From the NCBI GenBank assembly GCA_948466255.1, contig CAOJZV010000009.1:1-47284 (forward strand): a stretch of DNA of 47,284 nucleotides. The letters are read 5' to 3'. Origin of the DNA: an uncultured Bacillota bacterium. Its GTDB lineage: Bacteria; Bacillota_I; Bacilli_A; RF39; UBA660. The notes beneath the pieces are model-generated. The model was given only the letters and a program-made list of their open reading frames with translations. It was not told the DNA's origin and searched no databases. Shown piece after piece: positions 16,508 to 24,389 of this stretch. Position 1 is the stretch's first letter. Every line of letters starts with the position of its first letter. The position numbers and the translations under genes were made by a program.

Positions 16508-16543
16508 TTTTGTATGTTTTTTCTTGCAAATTTGTTTAAAACT

Positions 16544-17752
16544 TTAATATTTTTTTCTTACTCTTTTTTTACCTACTAAAGATGCCTTATTAATAACATC
16601 AAAACCAAATTTATCTTTAAGTTTATCAACTGCCTCATCAAGTTCTTTATTTTGTGAAATATCATCTTCCTTATCAAATAAAGACACTTGGTAACTAAAT
16701 TCATTTGTTAAATCATCTAAAGCAAGTCCCACAAGCCTAATTGGATCATCTTTCCACATTTCATTTAAAAGCTTTCTAGCCGTTTCAAATACTATACCAT
16801 TATTATTAGTCGCATTTTCAAGTTTTACTTGATGAGTATAATTTTTAAAATTAGAATCTTTTAATTGAACTCTAACCACACTTGCATATCTACCCTCTTT
16901 ACGAAGTTGTGAAGTTAGATTTTCACTAATAGCCTCTAATATTTCTAAAACATCTTCTTTATGAATTAAATTATGACTTAAAGTTGTACTGTTGCTTAAA
17001 CCTTTAGTAACAGTTTTATCCTTTTCGATAATAGAATTATCTATCCCATTAGCAGATTCTATTAATTTACTAGATTGATTTTTAAAATATGGATATAAAA
17101 AATCATATGAACACCTACTTAAATCTCCAATAGTATTTATATTAAGTCTTTTTAATTTTTCCGCACTCTTTTTTCCAACAAAGAATAAATCTCCAATAGG
17201 AAGTGGCCACATTTTTTCTTTAATTTCATGTTCGTATAAAGTATGAACCTTATCTGGTTTACTAAAGTCAGATGCCATTTTAGCACATAGCTTACTATTA
17301 GCTACTCCAATATTTACTGTAAAACCTAAAGTTTTTTTTATTTCAGCTTTTAATTTATAAGCAAACTCTACTTCATCACCATATAAATGTTTAATTGGTC
17401 CATAATCTAAAAAACATTCATCAATACTCATCTTTTGAATATCAGGTGTATATGAAGAAATAAGTTCAAATAATTTATCACTCATTTCTTTATACCATTT
17501 ATAATTAGGTTTATACACTTTTAAACTAGGACATTTCCTTCTAGCCATAAATATTGGTTCGGCTGTTACTACTCCCAGCTTTTTAATAGGTGTAGATTTA
17601 GCAAGAACAATTCCATGCCTTTTGTTTGTTTCATCACCAATAATCGCATAACTATTTCTTATATCATAACCATAGCCTTCTTTTAAAAGTAAAACTGCCG
17701 TCCATGATAAAAAAGCATTATTAACATCAATATGCATAATTATTTTTTCCAT
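16544..17752 (-). CDS. dinB: DNA polymerase IV-like Y-family polymerase
   Basis: A 402-residue translesion polymerase. Catalytic carboxylates are present in IMHIDVNNAF (first Asp) and SIDECFLDY (Asp-Glu pair); the helix-hairpin-helix thumb follows (FFVGKKSAEKLKRLNINTIGDLS), then the little-finger domain. It lacks an obvious canonical clamp-binding motif at the extreme end, though QVSLF (near residue 363) could serve. Two in-frame starts precede (GTG 17761 and ATG 17758); I choose ATG 17752 because AGGTGATG is then well spaced and MEKIIMHID is the usual N-terminus. It is monocistronic with its own terminator. No LexA-type box was recognised. Confidence 0.93.
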   Translation of the reverse strand: MEKIIMHIDVNNAFLSWTAVLLLKEGYGYDIRNSYAIIGDETNKRHGIVLAKSTPIKKLGVVTAEPIFMARRKCPSLKVYKPNYKWYKEMSDKLFELISSYTPDIQKMSIDECFLDYGPIKHLYGDEVEFAYKLKAEIKKTLGFTVNIGVANSKLCAKMASDFSKPDKVHTLYEHEIKEKMWPLPIGDLFFVGKKSAEKLKRLNINTIGDLSRCSYDFLYPYFKNQSSKLIESANGIDNSIIEKDKTVTKGLSNSTTLSHNLIHKEDVLEILEAISENLTSQLRKEGRYASVVRVQLKDSNFKNYTHQVKLENATNNNGIVFETARKLLNEMWKDDPIRLVGLALDDLTNEFSYQVSLFDKEDDISQNKELDEAVDKLKDKFGFDVINKASLVGKKRVRKKY

Positions 17753-17793
17753 AGACATCACCTACTATAATTATACCACGAACATAAGTTTAG

Positions 17794-17826
17794 AAAAAGA
17801 GTTTATAGTTTTTTTCTATAAACTCT
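17794..17826 (-). terminator. Second terminator after the ytxH operon
   Basis: On the minus strand GAGTTTATAG and CTATAAACTC, separated by a short A-rich loop, are followed by TTTTTC. It backs up the hairpin at 17838-17871. Confidence 0.8.
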
Positions 17827-17837
17827 CAAAACTATAA

Positions 17838-17871
17838 AAAAAATAGGTGTCTGATACCTATTTTTCTTTTT
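17838..17871 (-). terminator. Terminator at the end of the envelope operon
   Basis: AAAAATAGGT and ACCTATTTTT arms around a short loop lie at the end of the YtxH gene, with T residues beyond on the minus strand. Confidence 0.8.
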
Positions 17872-18265
17872 TTTCAGATAAATTTTCAATTACTTGTTCA
17901 GATACTTCTGCAACTTTAGTTTTAATTGCATTTGCAGATTTTTCAATTACAGGTGTTCCCTTTTCAATCGCATATTCAACTAATTCTTCAGCTTGTTCTT
18001 TTAATTTTTTAGCTTGTTTTTTTGCTTCTGCTAAAACTGTTTCTTTATCTAAATTTTGAAGTCCATTTTTAAGTTCTTCAATTTTAGCTTCTACATTTTC
18101 TTTTACTTCTTCTGTATCAATGCTTCTAACTTTCATCATTAAATCGTCAAACATTACTTTTAATTCAGCTCTAGTTTCTTCACCTTTTTTAGGGGCGAAT
18201 AAAACACCTAAAGCAGCACCAATACCAGCACCAGCTAAAAACTTTCCAAATCCTTTTTTACTCAT
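17858..18265 (-). CDS. YtxH-like protein
   Basis: A 135-residue protein of the YtxH family. The Gly/Ala-rich N-terminal membrane segment (FGKFLAGAGIGAALGVLFAPKKGEETR) is the family signature and is followed by a long Lys/Glu-rich amphipathic helix. Members are general stress or envelope proteins without a defined activity. Its start overlaps the DUF948-like gene by 8 bases, which means translational coupling, a pairing common in Firmicutes. It is the last gene of the four-gene operon and is followed by two tandem terminators. Confidence 0.88.
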   Translation of the reverse strand: MSKKGFGKFLAGAGIGAALGVLFAPKKGEETRAELKVMFDDLMMKVRSIDTEEVKENVEAKIEELKNGLQNLDKETVLAEAKKQAKKLKEQAEELVEYAIEKGTPVIEKSANAIKTKVAEVSEQVIENLSEKKEK

Positions 18266-18539
18266 CTTTCTTAACCTTCTTTCTATTAACTAAATTTTCT
18301 AATCCACTTGCAACAAACGAAATAATACTATCACTAATACCTACAACAACGTCTGTTGTATTATCTATAATATGAAATACTCCATCCAATTTTGATGATT
18401 TTTCTTGAATATCATCTAATGTTTTATCAACTTTTCCTAAAGTCTTAATAGCCCTAATAACTAAAATTATTAAAACTATTACTAATACTATGAGAGCAAG
18501 ATAGAAAACTATACCCATTAAATCTACTAAATTAATCAT
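18258..18539 (-). CDS. DUF948-like small membrane protein
   Basis: A 93-residue protein with one strong N-terminal membrane helix (about 7-31, GIVFYLALIVLVIVLIILVIRAI) followed by a helical region (KTLGKVDKTLDDIQEKSSKLD) resembling the t-SNARE-like DUF948 proteins that usually sit next to YtxH. The shared operon and overlapping stop/start with the YtxH gene support the call. ATG has AAGGAG. No catalytic motif. A role in envelope organisation is inference. Confidence 0.78.
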   Translation of the reverse strand: MINLVDLMGIVFYLALIVLVIVLIILVIRAIKTLGKVDKTLDDIQEKSSKLDGVFHIIDNTTDVVVGISDSIISFVASGLENLVNRKKVKKDE

Positions 18540-19414
18540 TATTTATCTCCTTTTTGATACATAGAATCAATCATATCAAATAATTCATTATCACTTATTT
18601 TTCTTGGAATTTGTTCTGTTTCTACTACTTCTTCTTTTTGAGCAGCTATATTTTGTTCCTCTATAACTTCATCTTGAGCCATTTGTTCCTCAAGTAAATC
18701 AGTAAGCTCTAATTCAGAATCTTCAGATACATGTCTAGGTTTTTCACCCATAATATCTGCGCTCATAACCTCACTATCAGAATCAATTAAATTCATAACT
18801 TCCCTATCTGTTTGAATATTTTCTTCCACAATATTAGTATTTTCTACAATTTCCTCTGTCTCATCACCAAATAATGCACGATTATGCCCAAATAAAGTAG
18901 TTTCAATATCATCCTCTAAAGTTCCATAAGCTTTATTTCTAATTTCATCAACTGTAGCTTCCTTTGGATTATAATAAGTGCGCGGTTTAGAATCTTTTGT
19001 CCTAATATCTTCTTTTTGATAATTTTTATCCAAAATCCCATAAACTGGTGAAATAATTGGAGTTGGTTTGAATATTTTCTTCTCTTCTTTAACTGGGCTG
19101 TAAACTTCTTTTGGCTCTTTTTTATATGCAGATTCTTTACGATAAGAAGATTTCTTTTTATTTTCTCTAGCTGGCTTTTCCTCTTCTAAATTACTAAAAT
19201 CATCATCATCAAAAAACGGAAATTTATATTCTTCTTTTTTTATTGGCTCTTCAGCCTCTATTTTTACCTCAGTATCCACTTCTTCAGCAACACTTCTTCT
19301 AGCTGGAGATGGTATCTCCACTTGGATAACTTCTTTTTTTATTGGCTCTTCCTCAATAATTTCTTCCTCTACTTCCTCAGTAAATAAATTTTTAAACTTG
19401 TCCATTAGTCCCAT
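18539..19414 (-). CDS. Acidic, largely disordered protein of the envelope operon
   Basis: I do not recognise this 291-residue protein. It opens with MGLMDKFKNLF, an amphipathic segment that could touch membrane, then runs as Glu/Lys/Pro-rich low-complexity sequence with EEPIKKE repeated at three places and a Tyr-containing block (SYRKESAYKKEPKEVYSP). It contains no cysteine and no membrane helix. The composition suggests an intrinsically disordered scaffold or adaptor; this is inference. The ATG at 19414 is chosen over an upstream GTG because AGAGGTG is well placed. It overlaps the next gene by 1 base and follows the lipoprotein gene closely. Confidence 0.72.
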   Translation of the reverse strand: MGLMDKFKNLFTEEVEEEIIEEEPIKKEVIQVEIPSPARRSVAEEVDTEVKIEAEEPIKKEEYKFPFFDDDDFSNLEEEKPARENKKKSSYRKESAYKKEPKEVYSPVKEEKKIFKPTPIISPVYGILDKNYQKEDIRTKDSKPRTYYNPKEATVDEIRNKAYGTLEDDIETTLFGHNRALFGDETEEIVENTNIVEENIQTDREVMNLIDSDSEVMSADIMGEKPRHVSEDSELELTDLLEEQMAQDEVIEEQNIAAQKEEVVETEQIPRKISDNELFDMIDSMYQKGDK

Positions 19415-19425
19415 TTCAAACACCT

Positions 19426-20046
19426 CTAATCTTTATCTTCTTCGTTATCATCATAACGTAAGAAATTATTACTTTCTTCCTTCTTGGAAGAAAATTCATC
19501 ATATTTGTCTTCTTTAGTTTTTAAAAAGTCATCATCTAATGATAATTTTATAATATTGTCATTGTATTTTATTGTCGATAAAATGTAAGAAGCATTTAAA
19601 ACTGTTTCTTCAATGTCTTCTTTAGGTACTAGAGCTTCTATTTTAGCATAATTATATACAAACTCTATCAAATATTGATTATTTCCTTTGTCAGTAATTT
19701 CAACATAACCAACATTATCACCATTTTTCAATTTCCTCGAATAATATTTAGACTTATCTTCTTTAAATTTAATACTATTATTATAATAATAACTAACCTC
19801 ATCTAAATATAAATAATAATACACACCATCTGAATAAAGTCTATCATTAGTTCCATTACTATCGATATAAGTAACTCCCCTTGGAACATAATACTTATAT
19901 CCATTTCCAACACGGTTATATAAAGTATTATCTTTAGAGAGAACTACATCTAAAATGTTATCAATGCTTGTTGTATCAATTCTAACAACAGTACATCCTG
20001 TAAGCATTATCACAAACAAACAGATAATAATACATTTCTTTTTCAT
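19426..20046 (-). CDS. Lipoprotein of the envelope operon
   Basis: A 206-residue lipoprotein of unknown function. The signal peptide ends in the lipobox LTGC (Cys18), after which VVRIDTTSIDNIL begins the mature chain. The outer domain is rich in Tyr and Asn with predicted strands (GYKYYVPRGVTYID, YYYLYLDEVSYYYN) and ends in a very acidic tail (DDNEEDKD). It is the first gene of the four-gene operon with the acidic protein, the DUF948-like protein and YtxH. ATG has AGGTG. The lineage-specific look suggests a surface component tied to this operon; no activity is claimed. Confidence 0.75.
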   Translation of the reverse strand: MKKKCIIICLFVIMLTGCTVVRIDTTSIDNILDVVLSKDNTLYNRVGNGYKYYVPRGVTYIDSNGTNDRLYSDGVYYYLYLDEVSYYYNNSIKFKEDKSKYYSRKLKNGDNVGYVEITDKGNNQYLIEFVYNYAKIEALVPKEDIEETVLNASYILSTIKYNDNIIKLSLDDDFLKTKEDKYDEFSSKKEESNNFLRYDDNEEDKD

Positions 20047-20128
20047 ATAACACCTGCTTCATTATAAATTATACCAAACTTTATTTTATTTTAATAGTTT
20101 TTTAAAAACTTTACATGTCAAGAAGTGT

Positions 20129-20755
20129 CTATTTAATAACCTTCACCATATAAATAGGAAAACCCATTCCAGAAAAACGTTCTTCATATTCAGTTTCAAC
20201 ATTAAAATAATCATCTTTATGAAGATCCAAAGAAAGTTCTTCTATTTTATACCCATAATCAGTAAAAGACTTAAGTGAAAATTCAAAAAGGTTTCTATTA
20301 TCTGTCTTTTGTATAATAACCTTTTTATCCTTAAATATACTATCATATCGTTTTAAAAACCTATCACTAGTAAGTCTTCTATGTTCATGTCTATTTTTTG
20401 GCCAAGGATCAGAAAAATTTAAATATAAGGTATCAATTTCGTGATCAAATATATCTTCTATTTCCGTTGCATCAACTTTAATAAGTTTTAAATTAGGAAG
20501 TTCTAATTCATCCTGCTTTTGAACAGCTCTAACAATTACACTATCATACATCTCAATTCCAATAAAATTAATGTTAGGAAATGCTTTAGCCATCTCAGTA
20601 ATAAACTGCCCTTTCCCCATCCCTATTTCTAAATGTAATGGGTTATCATTATTAAACAGCTTTTTAAATTTACCCTTATAATTACTAGGATTCTCTATTA
20701 CATATTTAGAAGCCTCAATAATATCTGATGCTCCTCTAACATTTTTTAATCTCAT
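20129..20755 (-). CDS. trmB: tRNA (guanine-N7)-methyltransferase
   Basis: A 208-residue enzyme that methylates G46 in the variable loop of tRNAs with S-adenosylmethionine. The SAM-binding motif LHLEIGMGKGQFITEMA and the family signature NFSDPWPKNRHEHRRLT are clear. The C-terminal ETEYEERFSGMGFPIYMV is also diagnostic. I prefer the ATG at 20755 over the one 12 bases upstream because GGTGAG then lies 5 bases before it. A TATAAT just ahead implies a short leader. It is divergent from the Met/Pro/Gly-rich gene. Confidence 0.95.
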   Translation of the reverse strand: MRLKNVRGASDIIEASKYVIENPSNYKGKFKKLFNNDNPLHLEIGMGKGQFITEMAKAFPNINFIGIEMYDSVIVRAVQKQDELELPNLKLIKVDATEIEDIFDHEIDTLYLNFSDPWPKNRHEHRRLTSDRFLKRYDSIFKDKKVIIQKTDNRNLFEFSLKSFTDYGYKIEELSLDLHKDDYFNVETEYEERFSGMGFPIYMVKVIK

Positions 20756-20842
20756 TTTTCTCACCATTTATATTATAACATAAAGACACAAAAATAAAAC
20801 AAAAGCATATACTTTATTAGAAAGTTAAAGGGGGAATTTATT

Positions 20843-21148
20843 TTGAAAAAAGACCGTAATTGTGGGGGAAATGCTACTCCATATCCAGTATACCCAATGT
20901 ATGGAGGTATGCAAGGTATGCCAGGGCCTATTCCAATGACTGGTGTAAATATGCCTATGCCACTTCCTATGCAGGCGCCAACATGGAATATGCAAGGAAG
21001 TACAACAACACAAAATTTTACAAATTCAGAAATAAATACATTAAGTAATCAAATAAACTCATTAGAACAAAGAGTTTCTAATTTAGAAAATATGGTTAAT
21101 AATGCTTATTCAAACAATTATAATACATCTAACTTTCAAATGATGTAA
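20843..21148 (+). CDS. Small Met/Pro/Gly-rich protein with coiled-coil tail
   Basis: A 101-residue protein, not recognised. It begins with TTG preceded by AAAGGGGGAA. The first half is low complexity, rich in Met, Pro, Gly and Tyr (YPVYPMYGGMQGMPGPIP), and the second half forms a heptad helix (INTLSNQINSLEQRVSNLEN) ending in Asn/Tyr/Ser. There is no signal peptide or membrane helix. Composition and layout recall small spore-coat proteins, and sspI in the same window shows that this organism sporulates, but the link is inference. A CATATACT in the 75-base upstream gap resembles a mother-cell sigma -10 only weakly. It ends in a bidirectional terminator. Confidence 0.72.
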   Translation: MKKDRNCGGNATPYPVYPMYGGMQGMPGPIPMTGVNMPMPLPMQAPTWNMQGSTTTQNFTNSEINTLSNQINSLEQRVSNLENMVNNAYSNNYNTSNFQMM

Positions 21149-21175
21149 AAAGGCTTCACTAATGTGAAGTCTTTA
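21147..21175. terminator. Bidirectional terminator
   Basis: GGCTTCAC and GTGAAGTC (21152-21159 and 21164-21171) form an 8-bp stem with a TAAT loop; T runs flank it on both strands. It serves the convergent small-protein gene and the YgjV-type gene. Confidence 0.85.
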
Positions 21176-21677
21176 TTTGTCCCATATCATATCTATATAT
21201 AGCAATAAAAGATGATATTATTGTAAACAAATCAGAAATGCAAGCCATATAAGCCAAAAAATAAAAATCATAAATTAACCACGATATAAAACCAATTAAA
21301 AGTAATAACCTAATATTTTTTTCTTTATTTTGCATAAGAGATAAAATCAATAATATAGAAGCTATAATAGGTAACATATCTATTACTTTATCAAAAAAAG
21401 TAATTCCAAAAACCGCAGCTATTATAATATATATAATAATTATAGGTTTGGGTGTAGATTTGCCCTTTTCTTCTAATAAACTATTTATAAAAACTATCAT
21501 TGCATTAAATCCACATATAATTGAACCAATATATGCTTCAAGAAGTATATAACTAATTAAAAACAAAATATTTCCAATTAAAATAGTGATTAATATTTGC
21601 TTTTTTGTTTTTAATTGTAAAGCCACTATATTTGAAAGCATCCCCATAAGGCTTAAAATTTGAGCTAAAACAAACAT
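21159..21677 (-). CDS. YgjV family inner membrane protein
   Basis: A 172-residue integral membrane protein with about six closely spaced helices. The order QILSLMGMLSNIVALQLKTKKQ, GNILFLISYILL, then GFISWLIYDFYFLAYMACISDLFTIISS matches the YgjV (Imp-YgjV) family. Its function is not known; it may relate to the PQ-loop-like small transport proteins. ATG has a strong GGGAGGGG site. The gene stands alone between terminators. Confidence 0.82.
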   Translation of the reverse strand: MFVLAQILSLMGMLSNIVALQLKTKKQILITILIGNILFLISYILLEAYIGSIICGFNAMIVFINSLLEEKGKSTPKPIIIIYIIIAAVFGITFFDKVIDMLPIIASILLILSLMQNKEKNIRLLLLIGFISWLIYDFYFLAYMACISDLFTIISSFIAIYRYDMGQIKTSH

Positions 21678-21735
21678 ATTACCCCTCCCTATAATATAAA
21701 ATTATTTTACCATATAACATTATAAGTTCAAAGAA

Positions 21736-21759
21736 AAACATCACATTAATGTGATGTTT
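21736..21759 (-). terminator. Terminator of the anchored unknown gene at 21760
   Basis: A perfect 12-bp palindrome arm pair with essentially no loop (AAACATCACATT and its complement) is followed by TTC on the minus strand. The hairpin ends at the stop codon of the gene. Confidence 0.7.
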
Positions 21760-22563
21760 CTACTTTACAAGTTCATAACCTATAAGGTAATAGTCATCAT
21801 TATCCTTTTTAAATATATATTTATATTTAGGATAATTTGCTTTTTTGTTTTCAAACGTATTTTCATAATCACTAATAACTTTATTTGTATTAATAGTAGC
21901 CCCATCTTCTAATAAATAATTATCAAAATCTGCTATTTTAACTGTTCCTTTTGGATCTGCTGAAATAAACTCATCATCCTTAATGTTAGCATAAACTTCA
22001 GTAACAGTTAGAACATAATTACCATTTTCTTTTGTTATATTATTTAATTTAACATAAATTGGGGAAACCAAATTAACGTCATCTGCGCCATGGGGATGAT
22101 TCCCTACAAATTTGTATTCCTTATTTGAATCATCGTATTTATAGAAAACAGTATTATCAACTGCACAAATAATATCACTATAATCTATATTTGTAATACC
22201 ATATGTATTTTTGAAATATTCATCTATTGATTGCGTTTTTACTGGAGAACTAATTCCGTTTTGATTATCAATTTCTATCTTAATAACTTTATTATCAATT
22301 GTATTATTATCAAAAGTCATACTATCCGGTAATCCCTTAACACTTAAAATATCCCAAACTTTACTTTCATTAAGTTTCTGCATTAAAATATCAGAAATTT
22401 CATCTAAATCTTCCTGTTTTGTTTCCTTCTTTTGTTCCTTTTTAACAGGCTCTTCAGTTTCCTTACTTAAAACCTTATCATATACAATATAGCCACCAAG
22501 TCCTAATACTGCTAAAACCAAAATAACTATTACAATAGTCTTCGCCTTACTTTTCTTCTCCAT
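21760..22563 (-). CDS. Membrane-anchored secreted-domain protein (anchor type MEKK)
   Basis: A 267-residue protein with a Lys-rich tip, a membrane helix at about 8-27 (IVIVILVLAVLGLGGYIVYD), a Lys/Glu linker and an outer domain of about 210 residues with strand-rich sequence that I do not recognise. The first 30 residues are almost identical to those of the unrelated-looking protein at 36444-37007, so the anchor has been reused. The start at 22563 is chosen by GGAGAAAAAG and by agreement with that paralogue. It stands alone with its own terminator. Confidence 0.75.
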   Translation of the reverse strand: MEKKSKAKTIVIVILVLAVLGLGGYIVYDKVLSKETEEPVKKEQKKETKQEDLDEISDILMQKLNESKVWDILSVKGLPDSMTFDNNTIDNKVIKIEIDNQNGISSPVKTQSIDEYFKNTYGITNIDYSDIICAVDNTVFYKYDDSNKEYKFVGNHPHGADDVNLVSPIYVKLNNITKENGNYVLTVTEVYANIKDDEFISADPKGTVKIADFDNYLLEDGATINTNKVISDYENTFENKKANYPKYKYIFKKDNDDYYLIGYELVK

Positions 22564-22659
22564 AATTCTTTTTCTCCTATTTCCACCTACATTATATCTT
22601 ATCAAACTTAAAAAATAAAATAGTTTAATTGTTTTTATTTATAATTTTACACACAGTTT

Positions 22660-22686
22660 ACAAAAAAAGAACTTATAAAAGTTCTT
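22660..22686 (-). terminator. Terminator of lemA
   Basis: AAGAACTT and AAGTTCTT (22667-22686) with a 4-base loop are followed on the minus strand by seven T. Confidence 0.85.
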
Positions 22687-23236
22687 AAAATTGTACTTTA
22701 GGTACTTCTTTATCAGCTTCTGGAGCTTCAAAGAATTCTTCTGGTTTAAAGTTAAACATTCCAGCAATGATATTTGATGGGAACATTTCTAATTTGTTTT
22801 TATAAACCATAACCGCATCATTGTAAAATTGTCTTGCATAAGCGATTTTATCTTCAGTTTCTTTTAAATTAGCTTGTAAATCTAAAAAGTTAGTATTAGC
22901 TTTTAAATCTGGATAAGCTTCAGATAAAGCAAATAATCTTCCTAAAGCATTAGTAAGTTCACCAGCAGCAGCCATTTCTTCATGAGGTGTAGTTGCATTT
23001 ACTGATTTATTTCTAGCTTCTACAACTGCATCTAATGTAGTTTTTTCATGAGACGCATAACCTTTTACAGTTTCTACTAAGTTAGGGATTAAATCATTTC
23101 TTCTTTTAAGTAAAACATCGATTTGAGCCCAACTATCTTTAACCTTATTTTTTAAATTTACAAGTCCATTATAAGTTCCTATAACATAAAGAACTAATAA
23201 AAACAGTACAATAACAACAATAATTAACGCTATCAC
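22685..23236 (-). CDS. lemA: LemA family protein
   Basis: A 183-residue LemA homologue: N-terminal membrane helix (IALIIVVIVLFLLVLYVIG) with a tiny outer tip, then the conserved helical bundle YNGLVNLKNKVKDSWAQIDVLLKRR, DLIPNLVETVKGYA, and C-terminal FNFKPEEFFEAPE. The family is widespread in Gram-positives, and its role (possibly envelope stress or peptide presentation) is unsettled. I choose the GTG at 23236 because GGAGG lies 6 bases before it and the helix starts there; an ATG eight codons upstream lacks a site. Confidence 0.92.
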   Translation of the reverse strand: MIALIIVVIVLFLLVLYVIGTYNGLVNLKNKVKDSWAQIDVLLKRRNDLIPNLVETVKGYASHEKTTLDAVVEARNKSVNATTPHEEMAAAGELTNALGRLFALSEAYPDLKANTNFLDLQANLKETEDKIAYARQFYNDAVMVYKNKLEMFPSNIIAGMFNFKPEEFFEAPEADKEVPKVQF

Positions 23237-23294
23237 ATTATTCCTCCATTCTATTATCATTATACACTATTTTTTTATAAAAATATACATAACC

Positions 23295-23325
23295 TGAATA
23301 AAATATAATATTTGACATCATAATT
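23295..23325 (+). promoter_or_regulatory. Sigma-G/sigma-F-like forespore promoter of sspI
   Basis: TGAATA (23295-23300), 18 bases, CATAATT (23319-23325) matches the forespore consensus (GHATR, 17-18 bases, CATNHTA) at all but the last position, and lies 23 bases before the sspI ATG with a ribosome site between. Confidence 0.75.
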
Positions 23326-23348
23326 TAAATAGAAAGGAAAGTGTTAAA

Positions 23349-23555
23349 ATGAATATAAGTATTAGAGGCTACATAAAAGATAATTTTAAAAATACCAATG
23401 AAAAAGAACTTAAAGATTCTATTGAAAGTTCTTTAAAAGAAGGCGCTGAAGAGAGTCTTCCAGGTTTAGGAGTCTTCTTTGAAGTACTTTGGCAAAATAG
23501 TACAAATGAACAACAAGATAGTATTATTAATAATTTAAAAAATGGTTTTAACTAA
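23349..23555 (+). CDS. sspI: Small acid-soluble spore protein SspI
   Basis: A 68-residue protein matching SspI of Bacillus: N-terminal short polar helix, then KEGAEESLPGLGVFFEVLWQ (the diagnostic LPGLGV-FEV-W core) and a charged helix ending NLKNGF. SspI is a minor forespore protein of the SASP group, deposited in the spore core and lost at germination. ATG is preceded by AGAAAGGAAAG. The forespore-type promoter and a terminator directly after the gene make a self-contained unit. It is the clearest evidence for endospore formation in this genome. Confidence 0.92.
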   Translation: MNISIRGYIKDNFKNTNEKELKDSIESSLKEGAEESLPGLGVFFEVLWQNSTNEQQDSIINNLKNGFN

Positions 23556-23557
23556 TA

Positions 23558-23586
23558 TAAAAAGCATCTTAAAATAGATGCTTTTA
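23558..23586. terminator. Bidirectional terminator after sspI
   Basis: AAAGCATCT and AGATGCTTT (23561-23569, 23576-23584) with a 6-base loop; T runs follow on both strands. It also serves the convergent gene at 23589. Confidence 0.85.
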
Positions 23587-23588
23587 TT

Positions 23589-24335
23589 TTATCCGTTACA
23601 AACATTAAAGGAAACAGGCTCTGGAACAGAAAAATTATCCCCACTAAAAGTAACTTTATAATTTGAACCAATATTTGTACCAACAGTGCATTTACCTTTT
23701 AATGCTGTACTAAAAGTAAATTCTGTAGGTCCAAAGCTAAATGAATTACTATTTATACTAGAATTTCTCAAAGTAACATTTAAATCTTTATTAGTTTTAG
23801 CCATTTCTACAAAAGCCGGATCAGAAATATTAGCCCCAGCTAAAGCAGTATCTAAACCATAAACCTTTTTACCATTTTTATCATATACTACTACATTTGG
23901 TTTGTCTTGATTTTCTACAAAAATAAATAATTTATTATCAAAAATGCCAATATTATTTTTATTATTACTAGAGGCTAATGGCAAAATACGTTTACCATCA
24001 ATATACATTCCCATAATACCATCATCCACATCAGTATTACCATTATAATAATTAACCTGTAAATCTATTTGTGTACCATCTAAAATTATATCATTAATTA
24101 TAAGTTTATTAAGGCCGGCACAGATATTCGAATTATTACCGTTTATAACTGAACTATAATCCCCGCTTGAAATATTAAAAGTACATTGTTCTGCAATATC
24201 ATTAACTTTAACTTCTTCCTTATTATTAACATCCTTATTATTTATAAAGAAATTATATATCAAATAACTTACTAAGCCTATTATTATAATAACTAAAATA
24301 TAAATAACTGCTACCCTGATTTTTGCCCCTTTCAT
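23589..24335 (-). CDS. Membrane-anchored secreted protein of unknown function
   Basis: A 248-residue protein, not recognised. A Lys/Arg tip is followed by a membrane helix at about 8-30 (VAVIYILVIIIIGLVSYLIYNF), an Asn-rich linker and an outer beta-rich domain with three or four Cys (EQCTFNISS, NICAGLN, GKCTVG, FNVCNG at the end). The Cys spacing allows two disulphides. ATG has GGTGATGG. The gene is a single unit ending at the bidirectional terminator. It lies between sspI and dnaE; there is no sign of co-regulation with either. Confidence 0.72.
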   Translation of the reverse strand: MKGAKIRVAVIYILVIIIIGLVSYLIYNFFINNKDVNNKEEVKVNDIAEQCTFNISSGDYSSVINGNNSNICAGLNKLIINDIILDGTQIDLQVNYYNGNTDVDDGIMGMYIDGKRILPLASSNNKNNIGIFDNKLFIFVENQDKPNVVVYDKNGKKVYGLDTALAGANISDPAFVEMAKTNKDLNVTLRNSSINSNSFSFGPTEFTFSTALKGKCTVGTNIGSNYKVTFSGDNFSVPEPVSFNVCNG

Positions 24336-24389
24336 ATTCCATCACCTCTACTATCCATGATAACACGTTTTAATTTAAAAATATATAGT

